DNA from: Piliocolobus tephrosceles
Lineage: Eukaryota; Chordata; Mammalia; Primates; Cercopithecidae
DNA: 64,000 nucleotides
Assembly (NCBI RefSeq): GCF_002776525.5
Contig: NC_045436.1
Coordinates: 101,760,211 to 101,824,210 of the forward strand
Direction of reading: 5' to 3'
Shown: in pieces, positions 11,578-22,892 of the stretch
Layout: every line of letters starts with the position of its first letter
Position numbering within the stretch: position 1 is the stretch's first letter
Position numbers and translations under genes: made by a program
The notes under the pieces: generated by a model
The model's database searches: none
What the model was told of the DNA's origin: nothing
What the model saw: only the letters and a program-made list of their open reading frames with translations

Positions 11578-11628
11578 TTAGGTTGATGCAAAAGTAATTG
11601 CTGTTTTTGCCATTATTTTAATGGCAAA
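11578..11628 (+). mobile_element. MADE1 mariner-derived miniature element, partial
   Basis: 'ttaggttgatgcaaaagtaa' is the MADE1 terminal repeat, followed by 'ttgctgtttttgccatt' and the hairpin turn 'attttaatggcaa'. The right half of the roughly 80-bp palindrome is missing, so it no longer makes the full hairpin. Confidence 0.85.
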
Positions 11629-13082
11629 TTAATACTTGGCCTGCAGAGTACACAAACTAGATCTTAATCCAAAATGTCTTCTGAGACATTATCTTAAAAG
11701 TTTAAAAAAAAAAAAAAAAAAGGCAAAAATTGGCCAAAGGCAAACAAACAAAGATAACAACAACAACAAAACCCAATGGTATGATTCTAAACTTAAGTTA
11801 ACTCAAAATCAGCACCCCAAATTGGACTCATCACCCCCTTTCCTCAAATTTGCTGTCATCTCTGTCTGACACGTGGCAGCGTGATCTTGCCAGCTACCAA
11901 AACTAGAAAGCAAAGATGTCCGATGTGTCTCCTCCCCATCCTTCCTCATCTGCTCACCAAGTCTTACTGATTTTACCTCCTAAACATTTTTTCTACTAGT
12001 ACCACAATTCAAGTTTGTGTCATCTATTACCTGAATCACTGTAACTAACTGCCTCTCAGTTTTTTTCTTCCTCCAGTGTTGACTCCTAAAATCCAGCCTC
12101 CATACATTAGCCAGAATAATCAATACGACACATGAACCTGACTCTATGATTTAATCAGTGGCTCCCCATTCACTTTTTGATAAATCTTAATATCACATGT
12201 GAGATCTTAATCTGAACTTCTGCTGGCCTTGAACTTTGTGATCCATCCAACAACAATGATCCTACTAGTGGTTTCCACATGACCAGTCTCCTCTCTGTCA
12301 TTGCCCACACCCTGCCTGATGTGTCCTTTCTCACCCTGGGGAAAGTAAGTGAAAGGGCATGGCAAACCACTGCTAGAATTGTATTATGTGCCCCTCTGTG
12401 TTCCCATAACTCCCTGTATAGAACTCTGCTGTGATACTCATCACAATGTATTAGATTGAAACTGCCAATACTGAATCCTTTATTATCAAAACAATAACAG
12501 TATTATGTGGTCCCACTTAACTATGATACTTACGTTTCTTTCTACTACCCCAAGGAGAACTCCTTGGGGTCAGGACTCTACTTCATTCATTTTTGTGTCA
12601 AGGTTTTTCTAAGCTCAGTGAATATGACTTTTGCATTAAAATGCTAAAAGAACGAATGGTCTAATGAACTGTAGTTAACTCATTATTTATTTTGCAGCCA
12701 GTAAACCGACGTCCATGAAGAGTTTTTAATGACGTGGAAAAAAGCTTAATCTTATATTTTTTAAAAAACCTGATATGGAACACACAGAGATACCAACATT
12801 CACAAAGTATTTAAAGTTCATAAATGTAAAAACTAGTATTTTAAGATTTTTATCTTCTTTTAAGAAGCTTGCTTTAAATTCAGTTCCAAATAAAAGAAGC
12901 TAGTCAAAATACTAACAGCAAAATGTGCCTGTATACCTGCCAAAAATGTGTTGTTACAGTCTTGCCCAATTCAAATGGAAAGAATCTCACTACTTTTTAA
13001 AAATTATTTTTAATTATTTTCAGCTGTCAATACAATATGCTCATATCAATTATTACCTTGCCCTCTTTGTTGCTTTTTCTAG
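11629..13082. other. HSD17B11: Intron before the first visible exon
   Basis: AT-rich non-coding sequence. No recognisable family repeat apart from a poly-A run at 11703-11721. A polypyrimidine tract precedes the acceptor at 13081-13082. Confidence 0.5.
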
Positions 13083-13190
13083 CATGGACTGGAGGAAACC
13101 GCTGCCAAATGCAAGGGACTGGGTGCCAAGGTTTATACCTTTGTGGTAGACTGCAGCAACCGAGAAGATATTTACAGCTCTGCAAAGAAG
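13083..13190 (+). CDS. HSD17B11: HSD17B11 coding exon, residues 71-106
   Basis: The exon is 108 bp, phase 0 at both ends. The acceptor is a pyrimidine-rich tract ending in 'tttctag' before CAT, and the donor is AAG|GTGAAA. It encodes HGLEETAAKCKGLGAKVYTF and then VVDCSNREDIYSSAKK. In short-chain dehydrogenases this is the second beta-alpha-beta unit of the Rossmann fold; the VVDC-S-N stretch lies where the cofactor adenine-binding Asp usually sits. It is the first exon of this gene in the window, about 13 kb in, and the preceding intron contains the HML-8-like provirus. Confidence 0.95.
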
Positions 13191-13344
13191 GTGAAATGTT
13201 GTGTTTAGTTAGAATCATATCATGTTAGAGCTAGGAGGTGTTTTGGAAATGATGCGGTCTGTACATGATATAGCTGAAGTAACTGAGAAATGTTATTTGA
13301 CCAAGGTTATAGAACTAGCTCATAGCAAACCCAAAACTAGAACC

Positions 13345-13500
13345 GAGAACTGAAGTTCTCAAATATTAGTATGTTCTGGAATTTTCCAGGGAGTTGTTAA
13401 AAAAATATACACTCTTGGGCTCCACTTCCAGAGGTTTTCTTTCAGTAGTTTGAGGGCAGGGCCTCAAATGCATCCTATCCACCCTGCATCCCATGCACCT
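13345..13500. repeat. MER5-like hAT fragment
   Basis: 'gaagttctcaaatattag', 'ttgggctccacttccagag' and nearby words resemble MER5A. Diverged; boundaries approximate. Confidence 0.4.
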
Positions 13501-13655
13501 TCACCTCCCCCATGATTCGCATATAGGTAACTATCCTTGGATGACACTTGCAGAATCGCTGACAGGATCTTTTGAAGCCCATTCATAGAATTGAGTTACA
13601 AAGTTACAATAAAGCTATTCTTTATCAGGTTTTTAGTGTAAATAGATCTATTTCT

Positions 13656-13974
13656 TTTCTTTTCTCTTTTTTTTTTTTTTTTTTTTTTTGAGATGAGGGT
13701 CTCACTTTGTCACCCAGGTTGGAGTGGTGTAGTGGCATGATCTCGTTTCATTGCAACCTCCACCTCCCAGAATCAAGCAATCCTCCCACCTCAGCCTCCC
13801 AAGTAGTGGGGACCACGGGTGTGTGCCACCACTCCCAGCTAATATTTTGTATTTTTGGTAGAAAACGGAGGTTCACCATGTTGCCTAGGCTGATCTCGAA
13901 CTCCTGAGCTCAGGGGATCCACCCACCACAGCCTCCCAAAGTGCTGGGATTATAGGCGTGAGCCATGCTCCCAG
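13656..13974 (-). repeat. Alu
   Basis: Long T-run and full dimer, flanked by AGATCTATTTCT (left about 13645, right 13975). Confidence 0.92.
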
Positions 13975-14089
13975 CAGATCTATTTCTATAAAGCATTATT
14001 TGCCTCTTCTAGATACAATTGAGAGGTGCTATATATAATGGGGTTTCACTCTGAACGCATTCTCACTTGTACCTGTTAACTAAATACCT

Positions 14090-14220
14090 TAATGGGAGCA
14101 AGGTCATCAGAATTACCTGGGCTGATTCCTTAAAATATACATTCCTGGACGTTACCCCTGGATATTCTAATTCAGTGCATTACAGAGTCTGATTCAGCCA
14201 GACGTGAGAACCTCTTTGTT
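14090..14220. repeat. MER5-like hAT fragment
   Basis: 'catcagaattacctgggctg' and 'gattcagccagacgtgag' recall MER5/MER20-type elements. Low divergence resolution by eye. Confidence 0.4.
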
Positions 14221-14242
14221 TATGGAATTTTAGATTTGAGTT

Positions 14243-14543
14243 CTTTTTTTTTTTTTTGAAATGGAGTCTTGCTCTGTCGCCCAGGCTGGAGTGTAGTGGC
14301 GTGATCCCAGCTCACTTCAAGCTCCGCCTCGCGGGTTCACAAGCAATTCTCCTGCCTCAGTCTCCCGAGTAGCTGTGATTACAGGCACGTGCCATCATGC
14401 CCAGCTAATTTTTGTGTTTTTGTAAAGATGGGGTTTCACTATGTTGGCTAGGCTGGTCTGGTCTCGAACTCCTGACCTCAAGTGATCCACCCTCTTTGGC
14501 CTCCAAAGTGCTGGGATTACAGGCATGAGCCACCACACCCAGC
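14243..14543 (-). repeat. Alu
   Basis: T-run then a full dimer to 'ccaccacacccagcc'. Flank TGAGTTCTTTTT on both sides. Confidence 0.92.
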
Positions 14544-14548
14544 CTGAG

Positions 14549-14861
14549 TTCTTTTTCTTTTTCTTTTTTTTTTAGACAGAGTCTAGCTCTAGCTCTGTTG
14601 CCCAGGCTGGTGTGCAATGGCTCAATCTCGGCTCACTGCAAGCTCCACCTCCCGGATTCACCCCATTCTCCTGCCTCAGCCTCCCAAGTAGCTGGGATTA
14701 CAGGTGCCCATCACCATTCCTGGCTAATTTTTTTGTATTTTTTAGTAGAGATGGGATTTCACTGTGTTAACCAGGATGGTCTTGATCTCCTGACCTTGTG
14801 ATCCACCTGCCTCGGTCTCCAAAAGTGCTGGGATTACAGGCGTGAGCCACTGCACCTGGCC
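14549..14861 (-). repeat. Alu (Y type)
   Basis: Directly follows the preceding Alu, having inserted into its duplicated T-rich flank. Full dimer. Confidence 0.9.
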
Positions 14862-14914
14862 CATTTTCAGGTATTTTGAAGTAGCTATTTTCATGTGGCC
14901 ATTTTAGTATCAGA

Positions 14915-15074
14915 ACTTTTTTTCTTTTGGAGACAGTCTTGCTCTGTTGCCCAGGCTGGAGTGTAGTGGTATAATTTTGGCTCACTGCAACCTCCTCCTC
15001 CTGGGTTCAAGCAATTCTCCTGCCTCAGCCTCTCCAGTAGCTGAGATTACAGGCGCCTGCCACAACGCATGGCT

Positions 15075-15108
<34 letters not shown>

Positions 15109-15531
15109 TGAGACAGAGTCTTGCTCTATCGCCCGGGCTGGAGTGCAGTGGCCGGATCTCAGCTCACTGCAAGCTCCGCCTCCCAGGTTTACGCCATTCT
15201 CCTGCCTCAGCCTCCCGAGTAGCTGGGACTACAGGCGCCCGCCACCACGCCCGGCTAGTTTTTTGTACTTTTTAGTAGAGACGGGGTTTCACCGTGTTAG
15301 CCAGGATGGTCTCGATCTCCTGACCTCGTGATCCGCCCGTCTTGGCCTCCCAAAGTGCTGGGATTACGGCTTGAGCCACCGCGCCAGGCCACGCATGGCT
15401 AATTTTTGTATTTTTAGTAGAGAGGGGGTTTTACCGGCCAGGCTGGTCTGGAACTTCTGACCTCAGGTGATCCACCCACCTTGGCCTCCCAAAGTGCTGG
15501 GATTACAGGCATGAGCCACTGCGCCTGGCCT
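14915..15531 (-). repeat. Alu interrupted by a younger Alu
   Basis: The outer Alu runs 14915-15081 and resumes at 15391-15531. The split is marked by the repeated 17-mer ACGCATGGCTAATTTTT. Confidence 0.93.
15082..15390 (-). repeat. Young Old-World-monkey-type AluY nested in an Alu
   Basis: About 28-base T-run, 'cccggctagttttttgtac' (complement carries the CTAGCC core seen in cercopithecine AluY), right end 'gccaccgcgccaggcc'. Perfect 17-bp target duplication at 15065-15081 and 15391-15407. Confidence 0.93.
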
Positions 15532-15597
15532 ATCAGAACATTTTTATGCCACCAAAAGAATTAAATTCTCAGCTTGCTTTCATTATTAAGAAATATA

Positions 15598-15857
15598 CAA
15601 ATCCCAGCGCTTTGGGAGGCCAAGGCGGGCAGGTCACCTGAAGTCAGGAGTTCAAGACCAGCCTGGCCAACATGATGAAACCCTGTTCTATAAAAATACA
15701 AAAATTAGCTGGGCATGATGGCGGGCGCCTGTAATCCAAGCTACTTTGGAGGTTGAGGTGGGAGAATCACTTGAACCCGGGGGGCGGAGGTTGTAGTGAG
15801 CTGAGATCGCACCACTGCACTCCAGCCTGGATGACAGAGCAAGATCTCAAAAAAATA
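15598..15857 (+). repeat. Alu lacking its head
   Basis: Begins at 'aatcccagcgctttgggagg' (5' truncated) and ends in an A/T-rich tail that merges into a dinucleotide repeat. Confidence 0.88.
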
Positions 15858-15933
15858 TATATATATATGTGTATATACACACACATGCACACACACACAT
15901 ATACACACACACATACATATATATATACACAAA
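15853..15933. repeat. (TA)n/(CA)n microsatellite
   Basis: Alternating TA and CA runs grown from the Alu tail. Likely polymorphic. Confidence 0.9.
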
Positions 15934-16170
15934 ACATGTTCTCTCTTATTTGGGATAGCTAAAAATTAAAATAATTGAACCCTTGGAGATAGAGAGTAGA
16001 AGGATGGTTACCAGAGGCTGGGAAGGGTAGAGATGGCGTAGGGAAGAAGTAGGGATGGTTAATGGGTACCAAAAAATAGAACAAATAGGCTACTCTGGTT
16101 GCACTGCCTGTGAGTTAGCCCTGCTCTGCAAGGAGCAGCCATAAAGAATCTTTTGTTAGTTAAAAAAAAT

Positions 16171-16395
16171 TAATACACTTTGGGAGGCCGAGACGGGCGG
16201 ATCACGAGGTCAGGAGATCGAGACCATCCTGGCTAACACGGTGAAACCCCGTCTCTACTAAAAATACAAAAACTAGCCGGGCGAGGTGGCGGGCGCCTGT
16301 AGTCCCAGCTACTCCGGAGGACCCGGGAGGCGGAGCTTGCAGTGAGCTGAGATCCGGCCACTGCACTCCAGTCCCGGTGACAGAGCGAGACTCCG

Positions 16396-16428
<33 letters not shown>
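16171..16428 (+). repeat. AluY, 5' truncated, with internal deletion
   Basis: Starts at 'cactttgggaggccgagacg'. The core is 'ctagccgggcgaggtgg' (monkey-type AluY). The second arm lacks about 20 bases between 'actccggagg' and 'acccgggaggcgg'. Long A-tail. Confidence 0.88.
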
Positions 16429-16432
<4 letters not shown>

Positions 16433-17196
16433 TAATAATTTAATTGTACATTTTAAAATAACTAAAAGAGTATAATTGTATTGTTTGTAATGCAAAGGAT
16501 AAATGCTTGAGGGGATGGATACCTGATTTACCCTGATGTGATAGTTATGTACTGCATGCCTGTATCAAAATGTCTCATGTAACCCTGAGTATATACACTA
16601 CTGCGTACCCACAAAAATTTAAAAACAAAATTAATACAAAAAAAAAAAAAGAAATACAAAACAGACATTCATATCCTGGGGAGATAATAGGCAATGATGA
16701 AGAAAGGGTCAAGAGTATCTGGGAATATCCTTTGATAATATAAAATAGTATATAGGTATAAATGGTGTTGATCAGGGCTCGAAAAACTTAGCTTGACACT
16801 TCACTAATGTAAATATAATCTGATGAAATTCAATTCTGACTGAATATAGATGTGAGGCACCATGCCCAGCCTACAAATAGTCTTTACAATCCAGTGGATG
16901 CCTTCTATTGCTCTTAGCAGCTAGCCTTGTTCTTTTGTTTATATTTTCTCAACTGAAATCATTTCACCAATGATAGCTGCCATAACCTTTGAAATCTGGC
17001 CATAAGGGTTTACATAAGGCCCTTCCACATAACCATTTTAATTTCTCAAATGCTGTTTCTTCTGGATCAATACCAAAATAGAATTTCAAGAGAAAACACA
17101 CATACCACGCATATATACTAGAAAAACACACGTATGTATTTTTATATTATTTACCTCATTTATATTTCTATATTTTGTTGTTTTGTTTTGTTTTGT
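16429..17196. other. Intron, probably L1-derived in part
   Basis: AT-rich. 'acactactgcgtacccacaa' near 16597 followed by an A-run suggests an old LINE 3' end; the remainder is unclassified. Confidence 0.35.
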
Positions 17197-17199
17197 GGG

Positions 17200-17432
17200 T
17201 TTTTTTTTTTTTTGAGACGAAATCTCTCTCTGTCACCCAGGCTGGAGTGCAGTGGCACAATCTCGGCTCACTGCAACCTCCACCTCCTGGATTCAAGCGA
17301 TTCTCCTGCCTTAGCCTCTTGAGTAGCTGGGATTACAGGTGTGCACCACCATGCCCGGCTAATTTTTGTGTTTTTAGTAGAGATAGGGTTTCACCATGTG
17401 TTTCAGGCTGGTCTCCAATTCCTGACCTCAAA
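17200..17432 (-). repeat. Alu, 3'-side truncated
   Basis: T-run at 17200 and Alu to 'tcctgacctcaaatgcctg'. The remainder of the left arm is missing. Confidence 0.88.
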
Positions 17433-17504
17433 TGCCTGCAGGTCAAGAAGAGAACCTTAAATCATGTTACTTGTAGACAAGTATAAATGATTTTAAAATA
17501 ATGA

Positions 17505-17710
17505 TGACAGTAATAGCAGTTTACTGTGTGTATTAGATACAGTGTTAACTCCTTTACATGCATTATTTCATTTGTTTCTACAATGACTCTCAAGGAACTT
17601 GTATTAGTATCTCTATTTTGCAGAGGAAGAACTGAAGTTTTAAGAGGTTAGGTAACTTGGTCAAGGTCCAACAGATAGTGAGTGGCAGAGCCAAAACTCA
17701 AGGTCCAAGA
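17505..17710 (+). repeat. MIR element
   Basis: 'tctctattttgcagaggaag', 'gaggttaggtaacttggtc' and 'atagtgagtggcagagcc' form the MIR core in forward orientation. Confidence 0.8.
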
Positions 17711-17877
17711 AAACCACTCTTCACCCTTAAGCCTACTGCCACCTAATGGAGAGCGATTGAACAATAGAATAGAAAATAAATAGAAATAAAGAAATAGAAA
17801 ATGTGGCCAGCCTAATAGTGTAATCAGTTTTCCACAATTCTTCATAGTAGTCCCTGATTTTACCACATTCATTTAAC

Positions 17878-18171
17878 TTTTATTTTTTGAAACAAGAGTT
17901 TTGCTCTTGTTGCCCAGGCCAGAGTGCAATGGCGTGATCTCGGCTCACCACAACTTCTGCCTCTCGGGTTCAAGTGATTCTCCTGCCTCAGCCTCCCGAG
18001 TAGCTGGGATTATAGGTGCCTGCCACCATGCCCAGCTAATTTTGTACTTTTAGTAGAGACAAGATTTCTCCATGTTGGTCATACTGGTCTCGAACTCCCG
18101 ACCTCAGGTGATCCACCCGCCTCAGCCTCCCAAAGTGCTGGGATTACAGGCGTGAGCCACCACACCTGGCC
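17878..18171 (-). repeat. Alu
   Basis: Full dimer to 'ccaccacacctggcc'. Flank ATTTAACTTTT on both sides. Confidence 0.92.
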
Positions 18172-18445
18172 TAATTTAACTTTTTTTGCTTACCTTTTGA
18201 AGTAATGTTTTAAAAAAAAATGCTACTTAGCCAAATGCCTCTTGAGCTATAGTCAATAGAACAAAGTCAAGAGACTAAATTGCAAAAGAAAATTTCCACC
18301 TGATACACTTGAAGATATATCTATTTTGGACATAAGTGCGTAAAATAAAAAGAATTTTTTCCCCTGTTGACACATGGATTACAAAATCACTTTTATCCAG
18401 ATCTAGCAGAAAAATACATACTCCTTTAATAGTCATTGCATACAA
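18172..18445. other. Intron, unclassified
   Basis: AT-rich; no repeat recognised. Confidence 0.4.
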
Positions 18446-18742
18446 GACCGGGAATGGTGACTCATGCCTGTTATCCCAGCACTTTGGGAGGCTGAGGCGG
18501 GCAGATCACTTGAGATCAGGAGTTCGAGACTAGCCTACCCAACATAGTGAAATCCAGTCTCTACTAAAAATACAAAAATTAGCCAGGTGTGGCATGGTGG
18601 CATGCACCTTCAGTTCCTGCTATTCCAGAGACTGAGGCAGAAGAATTGCTTGAACCCAGGAGGTGGAGGTTGCAGTGAGCCAAGATTTTGGCCACGATAC
18701 TGCACCCTGGGCAACAGAGCAAGAATCTGTCTCAAAAAAAAA
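18446..18742 (+). repeat. Alu
   Basis: 'gaccgggaatggtgactcat' head, diverged dimer, short A-tail ending 67 bp before an HSD17B11 exon. Confidence 0.9.
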
Positions 18743-18809
18743 GTAATTGTGTATAAACTTACCCTCATACCTCTTAATTAATTTACTTTTCTTATTTTAT
18801 TTTTTGAAG

Positions 18810-18941
18810 GTGAAGGCAGAAATTGGAGATGTTAGTATTTTAGTAAATAATGCTGGTGTAGTCTATACATCAGATTTATTTGCTACACAAGATGCTCAGA
18901 TTGAAAAGACTTTTGAAGTTAATGTACTTGCACATTTCTGG
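18810..18941 (+). CDS. HSD17B11: HSD17B11 coding exon, residues 107-150
   Basis: The exon is 132 bp, phase 0. The acceptor is 'ttttttgaag' and the donor is TGG|GTGAGT. It encodes VKAEIGDVSILVNNAG, then VVYTSDLFATQD and the helix ending VNVLAHFW. NNAG (residues 119-122) is the family motif that stabilises the central sheet. Asn144 in VNV is the position of the catalytic-tetrad Asn. The left side is plain intron after an Alu that ends at 18742. Confidence 0.96.
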
Positions 18942-19304
18942 GTGAGTATGGTTTCTTTTACAAAAATATTCCTTTTGAAAATCCCAGAGATTAAAGTGGG
19001 GCTTTCAGCAGACATAAGGAAGTATTAAATCAAGCTAAAGTTTTCTCCAGGCACCAGGAATAACATTATACAAAGAGATCATTTTTCATGCTATCACCAA
19101 ATTCTATCATTCTTCCTCACTTACAATATTAATAATAATAATAAATTAATAAGAAATGTCAGGTATTGTATAGGTTTTAATTCTAAGCTAGGTTCTCACA
19201 TTTGTGTGTGATCCTATTTAGAGATAAAGAAAGGAGTTGAGGACCATCTGAGTCATCGTCTGTGATTTTATAACGGTGAATCCAGTTTGCTTTTAGATTG
19301 TCCT

Positions 19305-19591
19305 TTTTCTTTTTTAGACAGGGTCTCACTCTCTTGCCAAGGCTGGAGTACAGTGATGCGATCTCATCTCACTGCAGCCCCAACTTCCCAGGCTTAAGTG
19401 ATCCTCCTACTTCAGCACCCCCAAGTAGCTAGGACTACAGGCGTTAACACGCCCAGCTAATTTTTGTATTTTTAGTAGAGATGGGGTTTCATCATGTTGC
19501 CCAGGCTGGTGTTGAACTCCTGGACTCAAGTGATCCACCTGTCTCGGCCTCCCAAAGTGCTTGGATTACAGCATGAGCCACTCCCCTGGCT
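19305..19591 (-). repeat. Alu (older type)
   Basis: Diverged dimer from 'tttttagacagggtctcac' to 'gagccactcccctggc'. Confidence 0.88.
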
Positions 19592-19910
19592 TTCAGATTT
19601 GCATTAGGCTCAGGCCTCATGTTATTTCCCGGCCCTAAAATTGCAAACCTTATTGTGAACCTCACCATTGAAAGTTTTAAGTTATATATATGTACATATG
19701 CTGTGTGTGTTTCTGAAGTCTTCAAATATTGCCCAAATAGCCAGTTCTTAAAAAGGCCCCTCAAAGATTTCTTGGATGAGAGTTTGGGATGAATAATCTC
19801 AAAAGAATATTGGGGTTGATAAAAATGCAGTATTATTGTATGTTAATATTCCCAAGTTTTTGACATATATCTTTATGTTTTTGTGTTTGTTCAAATATAG
19901 GTTACTGTCT

Positions 19911-20213
19911 CTTTTGTTGTTGTTGTTGTTTTGAGACAGGGTCTCTCTGTGTTGCCCAGCCTGGAGTGCAGTGACGTGATTTTGGCTCACTGCAGCCTCA
20001 GCTTCCTGGGCTCAAATGATCTTCCCACCTTAGCCTCCCTAGTAGCTGGGACTACAGGCATACACCACCATGCCCGGCAAGTTTTTGTATTTTTTGTGCG
20101 ATGAGGTTTTCCCATGTTGCGCAGCCTGATCTTGAGCTCCTGGGCTCAAGCAATCCTTCTGCCTCAACCTCCCAAAGTGCTGGGATTACAGGTGTGAGCC
20201 ACTGCACTTGGCT
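19911..20213 (-). repeat. Alu with (TTG)n tail
   Basis: The tail reads 'ttgttgttgttgttgtttt', followed by a diverged dimer. Confidence 0.9.
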
Positions 20214-20290
20214 GGGTATTATCTTGTTTGTTTCTTCATCCCAAGCATCAATAACAAGAGGTAGAGGGCTGGGGAACATAAAAATTTAGA

Positions 20291-20591
20291 AATTTTTTTT
20301 TTTTTTTTTTAGACAGAATCTCACTCTGTCGCCCAGGCCGGAGTGCAGTGGCATGATCTCAGCTCATTGCAACCTCCGCCTCCCAGGTTCAAGTGATTCT
20401 CCTGCATCAGCCTCCCCAGTAGCTGGGATTACAGGCACCTGCCACCATGTCTAGCTAATTTTTGCATTTTTAGTAAAGATGGCGTTTCACCATGTTGGCC
20501 AGGCTGGTCTTGAACTCCTGACCTCAAGTGATCTGCCCGACTTGGCTTCCCAAAGCGCTAGAATTACAGGCATGAGCCACCACACCTGGCT
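20291..20591 (-). repeat. Alu
   Basis: T-run and full dimer, flanked by AATTTAG-A/C-AATTT. Confidence 0.92.
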
Positions 20592-20839
20592 GAATTTAGC
20601 AATTTAAGTGAGATGGATTCTCAAAGCTTTCAGTAGCCATTGTTTTGCTCAGGTTTTCTAATGTGGGCATCATATCCAGTCCCCTTATTGTTGCTGCATT
20701 TGTCATTTAGTTTATATTTTTTTCATTTATGCCAGGATTCATGTTAAAAATATATACTTCTGTTTCAAAGTATTCCCAAGGGGTCTGTGAGTCTGAAATA
20801 CAGTATTTTTTTTTCTCTTTTAATAAAAACTATTTGTAG

Positions 20840-20946
20840 ACTACAAAGGCATTTCTTTCCGCAATGATGAAGAATAACCATGGCCATATTGTCACTGTGG
20901 CTTCAGCAGGTGGACATGTTTCGGTTCCCTTCTTACTGGCTTACTG
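20840..20946 (+). CDS. HSD17B11: HSD17B11 coding exon, residues 151-186 (split codon)
   Basis: The exon is 107 bp, phase 0 in and phase 2 out. The acceptor is 'atttgtag' and the donor is CTG|GTATGTG. It encodes TTKAFLSAMMKNNHGHIVTV and then ASAGGHVSVPFLLAY. Ser172 (VAS) and Tyr185 (LAY) are 13 residues apart, as expected for the catalytic Ser and Tyr of the family. The Cys186 codon is split across the next intron (11.1 kb). Confidence 0.96.
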
Positions 20947-21384
20947 GTATGTGAACATGTGTTTCCTTCATTGGTTCTTATTCTTACCTTGTGTGTGAGA
21001 TTTCTTACCCTGTCTAATGAGAACTCTTTTTATAATCATAATAGACTTGAAATTGTCCAGTCTATTATTGGGAGTTGTCAAAAAATAAGCAGAAAGAGTT
21101 GCACGAAGTCTCTTGTCTAACAACATTATCAACCATTAATCCCCTTCTAGAAGACCCTGCTAGAGGTGGCAGCCAGAAATTTATTCAGTTATGAGCCAAC
21201 AACTTTTAAAACATTTCTCATCTCTTTTAACAGCAAGAAATTACACAAGAACAATAATTAGTATTATTAACAATTGTAACAAAATTTAATATTAATAATT
21301 TTTAATATTAATAAAAATGGGTAAATTTTTGCAGAAATGAAATCAGAGTGAGAGAAAGAAAATATTAGGCACAGTTGGGTGACT
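20947..21384. other. HSD17B11: Intron, unclassified
   Basis: No recognised element. AT-rich 'attaataataat' near 21285-21315. Confidence 0.4.
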
Positions 21385-21680
21385 TTTTTTTTTTTTTTTT
21401 GAGATAGAGTCTCACTCTGTCGCCCAGGCTGGAGTGCAGTGGCGCGATCTCGGCTCACTACAAGCTCCACCTCCCGGATTCACGCCATTCTCCTGCCTCA
21501 GTCTCCCAAGTAGCTGGGACTACAGGCACCTGCCAACATGCCCGGCTACTTTTTTTGTATTTTTATAGAGACCGGGTTTCACCGTGTTAGCCAGGATGGT
21601 CTGGATCTCCTGACCTTGTGATCCGCCCACCTTGGCCTCCCAAAGTGCTGGGATTACAGGCATGAGCCACTGCGCCCGGC
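21385..21680 (-). repeat. AluY
   Basis: Young-looking dimer: 'gagatagagtctcactctgt' to 'gccactgcgcccggc'. Confidence 0.92.
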
Positions 21681-21682
21681 GC

Positions 21683-21908
21683 AGTGATTTGTTTCTATAC
21701 AACTTGCATTTGCAAGGGTATATAACAAACTATTTTACTCTAATCACACCTAAAAAGTGATTATTCTTAGGTAATGACAAGACAAGTAATTAAGTGGTCT
21801 TTATTTTGTTCTTTTTGCTCATCTATATTTTCTTTCTTCCTTCCTTTCTTTCCTTTCTCTTTCTTTTTTTTTCTGAACATATATTTTCAAATATTAGTTT
21901 TCTAATAG
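21683..21908. repeat. Intronic duplication, copy 1
   Basis: Matches 22327-22543 from 'acttgcatttgcaagg' through 'agtaattaagtg' and the TTTC/TTCC tract to 'ttagttttctaatag'. The offset is about 646 bp at the shared start, with small indels. Not a repeat family I recognise. Confidence 0.8.
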
Positions 21909-22326
21909 TGGGATTTTAAACATTGAAATAATGCAAACAAGGGAATTGGTTTTTTAAAAAATTTTAATGGTTATCCGTTTAAAAAACATGCTCTTGTAAT
22001 AACTGAAAACTTGAAATAGCAGTTCACAGTGACCCTGTACTTCACTGGGGAGATCAGTGAGGCCACTGTATCTAGGATAATTCTACTGGTTACACACACC
22101 TTACCAATTCTTGGCTGTATTTTATGTTTTATTGAACAGTTATTGTATGTTTAAGCAAATAATAACTTTTAAAATGTTGAATGATTGTGTAAATATATAT
22201 GCATATATAATGTAATGCTCAAATTTGTTTTCTCCTTTGGAATTAAATATCTAAATTCTAAAAACATGGATATAGTTGTATATGTAGCTATAGATATGTG
22301 TACAAATATGTAGACACAAGCATAGG

Positions 22327-22543
22327 TGGGTAATTTGTTTTTATTCAACTTGCATTTGCAAGGATATATAACAAACTGTTTAATCACACCTGAAAAGTGG
22401 TTATTCTTACGTAATGGCAAGATAAGTAATTAAGTGATTTTATTTTTTTCTTTTTGCTCATCTATATTTCTTTCTTCCTTCCTTTCTTCTTTCTCTTTCT
22501 TTTTTTTCTGAACATATATTTTCATATATTAGTTTTCTAATAG
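22327..22543. repeat. Intronic duplication, copy 2
   Basis: Second copy of 21683-21908; same order and orientation. Confidence 0.8.
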
Positions 22544-22567
22544 TTTTTAAAATAAATATAGACTTGG

Positions 22568-22875
22568 GATCGGGCATGGTGACTCATGCCTGTAATCCCA
22601 GCATTTTGAGGGGCCAAGAAGGGTAGATCACCTGGGGTCAGGAGTTCGAGACCAGCCCGGCCAACATGGTGAAACCCCCATCTACCCCTATCTCTACCAA
22701 AAAATACAAAAATTAGCTGGGCGTTTTGGCATACACCTGTAGTCCCAGCTACTCAGGAGGCTGAGACAGGAGAACTGCTTGAACCTGGGAGGCAGAGATT
22801 GCAGTGAGCTGAGATCATGCCATTGCACTCCAGCCTGGGTGATAAAGTGAGACTCAGTCTCAAAAATAAATAAAT
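22568..22875 (+). repeat. Alu
   Basis: Full dimer with (AAATA)n tail. Target duplication AATAAATATAGAYTTGG at 22551-22567 and 22876-22892. Confidence 0.93.
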
Positions 22876-22892
22876 AATAAATATAGATTTGG

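Noticed and set aside
1..13082. An upstream HSD17B11 exon carrying the Gly-rich cofactor loop
   Set aside because: I saw no splice-flanked TGAGHGIG-type coding segment; the first two exons probably lie left of the window.
15853..15933. CRISPR-like or regulatory repeat
   Set aside because: Simple TA/CA microsatellite from an Alu tail.
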